From positions 1 to 31,753 of the forward strand of contig CAZIQY010000030.1 in the NCBI GenBank assembly GCA_964541605.1: a stretch of 31,753 nucleotides of DNA. Reading direction: 5' to 3'. The translations under genes were made by a program, and so were the position numbers. The stretch is from CAZIQY01 sp964541605. GTDB taxonomy: Bacteria > Desulfobacterota > Syntrophia > Syntrophales > UBA2185. Shown here piece by piece: positions 29,698-31,753 of the stretch; the stretch's first letter is position 1; every line of letters begins with the position of its first letter. Below the pieces are notes generated by a model. It was not told where the DNA came from. It was given only the letters and a program-made list of their open reading frames with translations, and did not search any database.

Positions 29698-31589
29698 CTG
29701 AGTATTCTTCCCGCCGGCGTCCGGACCGTCATCTTGACTGCATCGAGATATTCAAGAAGCGGCATGATGTATTTTCGCGAAATACCAAGCATATCCCGGA
29801 CATCAGGAGGTGTGAGGACAGAATTATTATCGAAGAATGCTTTAAGAGAAGATACAATATGCTCGAAATGGTCCGGGTGAAGATAGTAGTCTTCATTGAC
29901 TTTTATCATCCGCCCCGACCTGGTCAGGGAATCCAGAGCCGTCATGAACTGCCCTTTCTCCAGATTCAATCTTTTGGCCGCTTCAGCAGGAGTTTCCGGC
30001 TGAAGACCATATTTGAAAAACTTTTTCTGAACCCGCTGCAAAATCACGGCGGAATCGGTCTCTGCGAGGTTGAATCCATTCATCTTCACCAGATCGCCGG
30101 CAATTTCAACATGACCTTCCTGAAGCATCAGGGACAGAACTAACTGAAAAAGGCCGGATTTTGCCGTTGTCCGATAGAACAGTTCTCCCTTGCCGATCCC
30201 GAGCCGCAGAGGATTGACACGATGATAATCATGGACAATCCTCCTTATCTTCTCCTTCAGTGCCGACACCTGATTCCGATGAAAAAGGCGGCATTCGTCG
30301 TCCTCATAGACAATCGCCGATTTTTTCAATTCCGACACGCGTTTCCCGACTATTGTTTCCGATTCATTCAGAATGCCGCACAGGGACAGCAGGTGTATGC
30401 CGTTTTCGCCGCTCTCCTGAATAATTAGCGTTATCTTTTCTCTCAGAGAACCCGCAGACAGTGTTTTTACATAACCCTCCAGTGGAATATCGTCTTCGGA
30501 ATATGGAAAAAGAGGATGCAATATTCTGCCGCCGCCGATCGTTGCGTGAACGCCATAATCCATCATCACGAAAGTATCTCCATGAGAAACAACCAGAGGC
30601 TGCAAAGCCTTCACGACGGCATATCCCTTTTCTCCCGGCAGCAACGTTTCCTTGAACAGGAGCTTAACTTCCGCCTTCACCTTTGCCGCCAGGGCGTGAA
30701 ACTGGCAGTGGGATTTCGTCTCGAAGAGCTTTTTGTTGTAAGGAAGATAGTTGAGTTCGATGAGAAATGTATCGGATTGGTAAAAGAAGTCAGAACGCGC
30801 GACAACCATCCCCTTTTCAATCTCTTCTTTTTTCACGTCGGCCAGATTGACGGCCAGCCTTTCTCCCGCGCAGCCCTCGTGGATCGTCAGGCCGTGATTC
30901 TGAAGCCCCCGAATCCGCGATTTCCTGCCCCCGGGAAGGACGACGACTTCCTCTCCCGTTGCGATACGACCTGACAGAGCCGTCCCTCTGACGACTGTCC
31001 CGAAGCCCGTAATGATCAGCACCGCGTCTATGGGAAGTCTAAACGGTTTTTCCACCGGCTTTTCCGTAATATCCGCGGCAATCCGGTCTACGGCATGTAT
31101 AAATTCTTCAATCCCCTCACCGTTGAGCGATGAAACAGGAATGATCGGCGATCCCCCGAGAAATGTGCCCGCAGTGAAAGCCTCGATTTCTTCCTTTTGA
31201 AGGAGAAGCAATTCGTCATCAGCAAGATCTTTCTTGTTGAGGACAACGATTCCTTTTTTAATGCCGAGAATTTCGCAGATGTAGAGGTGCTGGCGGGTTT
31301 GCGGCTTGATTCCCTTATCGGCGGCAATGAGTAGCGCGACGACATCGATGCCCGCCGTGCCTGCCACCATCTTGCTGACAAATCGCTCATGACCAGGCAC
31401 ATCGACAATGCCGACCTTGACGCCCGAAGGAAGGATCATATGGGCATATCCCAGTTCCATAGTGATGCCCTTTTCTTTCTCTTCCTTCAGGCGATCGCAG
31501 CTAATCCCGGTAAGCGCCTTGATGAAGGCCGTCTTGCCGTGGTCAGTGTGCCCCGCTGTGCCCAAAATAATGTTTTTTTTGGCAGACAT
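29691..31589 (-). CDS. selB: Selenocysteine-specific translation elongation factor SelB
   Basis: A 632-residue GTPase that delivers selenocysteinyl-tRNA to the ribosome at UGA codons followed by a SECIS hairpin. The G domain (about 1-175) has G1 GTAGHTDHGKT, G3 DVPGHERFV and G4 NKKDL; CDRLKEEKEKGITMELG is the typical SelB switch region. Domains II and III follow, then about 250 residues of winged helices that bind the SECIS RNA (ending IMPLLEYLDAVKMTVRTPAGRI). The start ATG 31589 gives MSAKKNIILG; an upstream in-frame ATG at 31610 is less family-like. Its partner need is shown by selD in this window, which itself needs UGA recoding. selA and selC are not visible here. Confidence 0.93.
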   Translation of the reverse strand: MSAKKNIILGTAGHTDHGKTAFIKALTGISCDRLKEEKEKGITMELGYAHMILPSGVKVGIVDVPGHERFVSKMVAGTAGIDVVALLIAADKGIKPQTRQHLYICEILGIKKGIVVLNKKDLADDELLLLQKEEIEAFTAGTFLGGSPIIPVSSLNGEGIEEFIHAVDRIAADITEKPVEKPFRLPIDAVLIITGFGTVVRGTALSGRIATGEEVVVLPGGRKSRIRGLQNHGLTIHEGCAGERLAVNLADVKKEEIEKGMVVARSDFFYQSDTFLIELNYLPYNKKLFETKSHCQFHALAAKVKAEVKLLFKETLLPGEKGYAVVKALQPLVVSHGDTFVMMDYGVHATIGGGRILHPLFPYSEDDIPLEGYVKTLSAGSLREKITLIIQESGENGIHLLSLCGILNESETIVGKRVSELKKSAIVYEDDECRLFHRNQVSALKEKIRRIVHDYHRVNPLRLGIGKGELFYRTTAKSGLFQLVLSLMLQEGHVEIAGDLVKMNGFNLAETDSAVILQRVQKKFFKYGLQPETPAEAAKRLNLEKGQFMTALDSLTRSGRMIKVNEDYYLHPDHFEHIVSSLKAFFDNNSVLTPPDVRDMLGISRKYIMPLLEYLDAVKMTVRTPAGRILRK

Positions 31590-31676
31590 TCTTTTATAAA
31601 TACAATGCAATCAATGATCCAAAGAGGCCCAAACTTTACCGCAGGACGGGTCTCTTGTTCAATCAAGTAGCGTTCT

Positions 31677-31753
31677 TCAATGCGCTCCCTCTCCCGTGCC
31701 GGAAACCACCAGCGTTCCCTCTTCTTCCATTTCCTTCAACCACTTGGGATGCT
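31677..31753 (-). CDS. Partial gene, C-terminus only
   Basis: A frame entering from the right edge ends at a TGA at 31677. The visible 24 residues are HPKWLKEMEEEGTLVVSGT then GEGAH. The codon use and the position 87 nt upstream of selB, same strand, suggest a real gene end. It does not look like the end of SelA. No function is assigned. Confidence 0.45.
   Translation of the reverse strand, partial: HPKWLKEMEEEGTLVVSGTGEGAH

Noticed and set aside
29592..30143. 183-codon plus-strand frame after katA with a GAGGAG ribosome site
   Set aside because: From about 29691 onward it runs antisense through selB, and its sequence (many Arg/His, no domain) looks like a shadow frame. Only its first 30 codons are outside selB.

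Overview
The window looks like a chromosomal segment of an anaerobic deltaproteobacterium (Desulfobacterota, Syntrophus/Geobacter-like). This is inferred from gene content only: a UGA-containing selD plus selB, a TIGR01977 desulfurase-YedF-DUF3343 selenium trio, a CHASE2 adenylate cyclase, a compact mla operon, an FmdB zinc ribbon and a lone type IV pilin. No rRNA is present, so the taxonomy is not firm.

Region 1 (about 1-3760) is visibly AT-richer and holds small, mostly unrecognised minus-strand genes: a TIGR04255 protein, a lipoprotein, and an overlapping three-gene unit. Two gene remnants lie among them: the C-terminus of an S24/LexA-type repressor and the C-terminus of a restriction nuclease whose PD motif has changed to PH. 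The region stops at the 3' end of a tRNA-Thr(CGU), which suggests an old integrated element.

Region 2 (4009-11276) is a plus-strand cluster: CHASE2-cyclase, alanine racemase with a C-terminal extension of about 260 residues, a D-Ala-D-Ala-ligase-like gene, an outer-membrane beta-barrel, and a second ligase paralogue. The two ligases differ at metal-binding and omega-loop positions. This is the strongest candidate here for an undescribed system, possibly a regulated second cell-wall D-amino-acid pathway.

Region 3 (11342-15074) has its own sigma70-like promoter and encodes a lipid-asymmetry operon, mlaE-F-D-A-C. It is followed by a HExxH protein, an FmdB-type zinc ribbon and a type IV prepilin.

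Region 4 (16563-31753) is dominated by selenium, sulfur and arsenic-related functions. On the minus strand are selD (an in-frame UGA selenocysteine codon hides its true start), a DHH phosphoesterase and a glutaminyl cyclase. Divergently there follow a LysR regulator, a fused TIGR04282/TIGR04283 glycosyltransferase, a MauE/DoxX protein, an exported rhodanese bracketed by two MITE-like repeats, a frameshifted ArsS-type radical SAM gene, a DUF3047 protein, a TIGR01977 desulfurase, YedF and DUF3343. Then come a PerR/Fur-type regulator and a catalase that share an operator-like palindrome. SelB on the minus strand and an unidentified gene fragment close the window. The desulfurase, YedF and DUF3343 probably handle selenium for SelD, which makes selenophosphate for Sec-tRNA; SelB then decodes UGA, including the one in selD itself.
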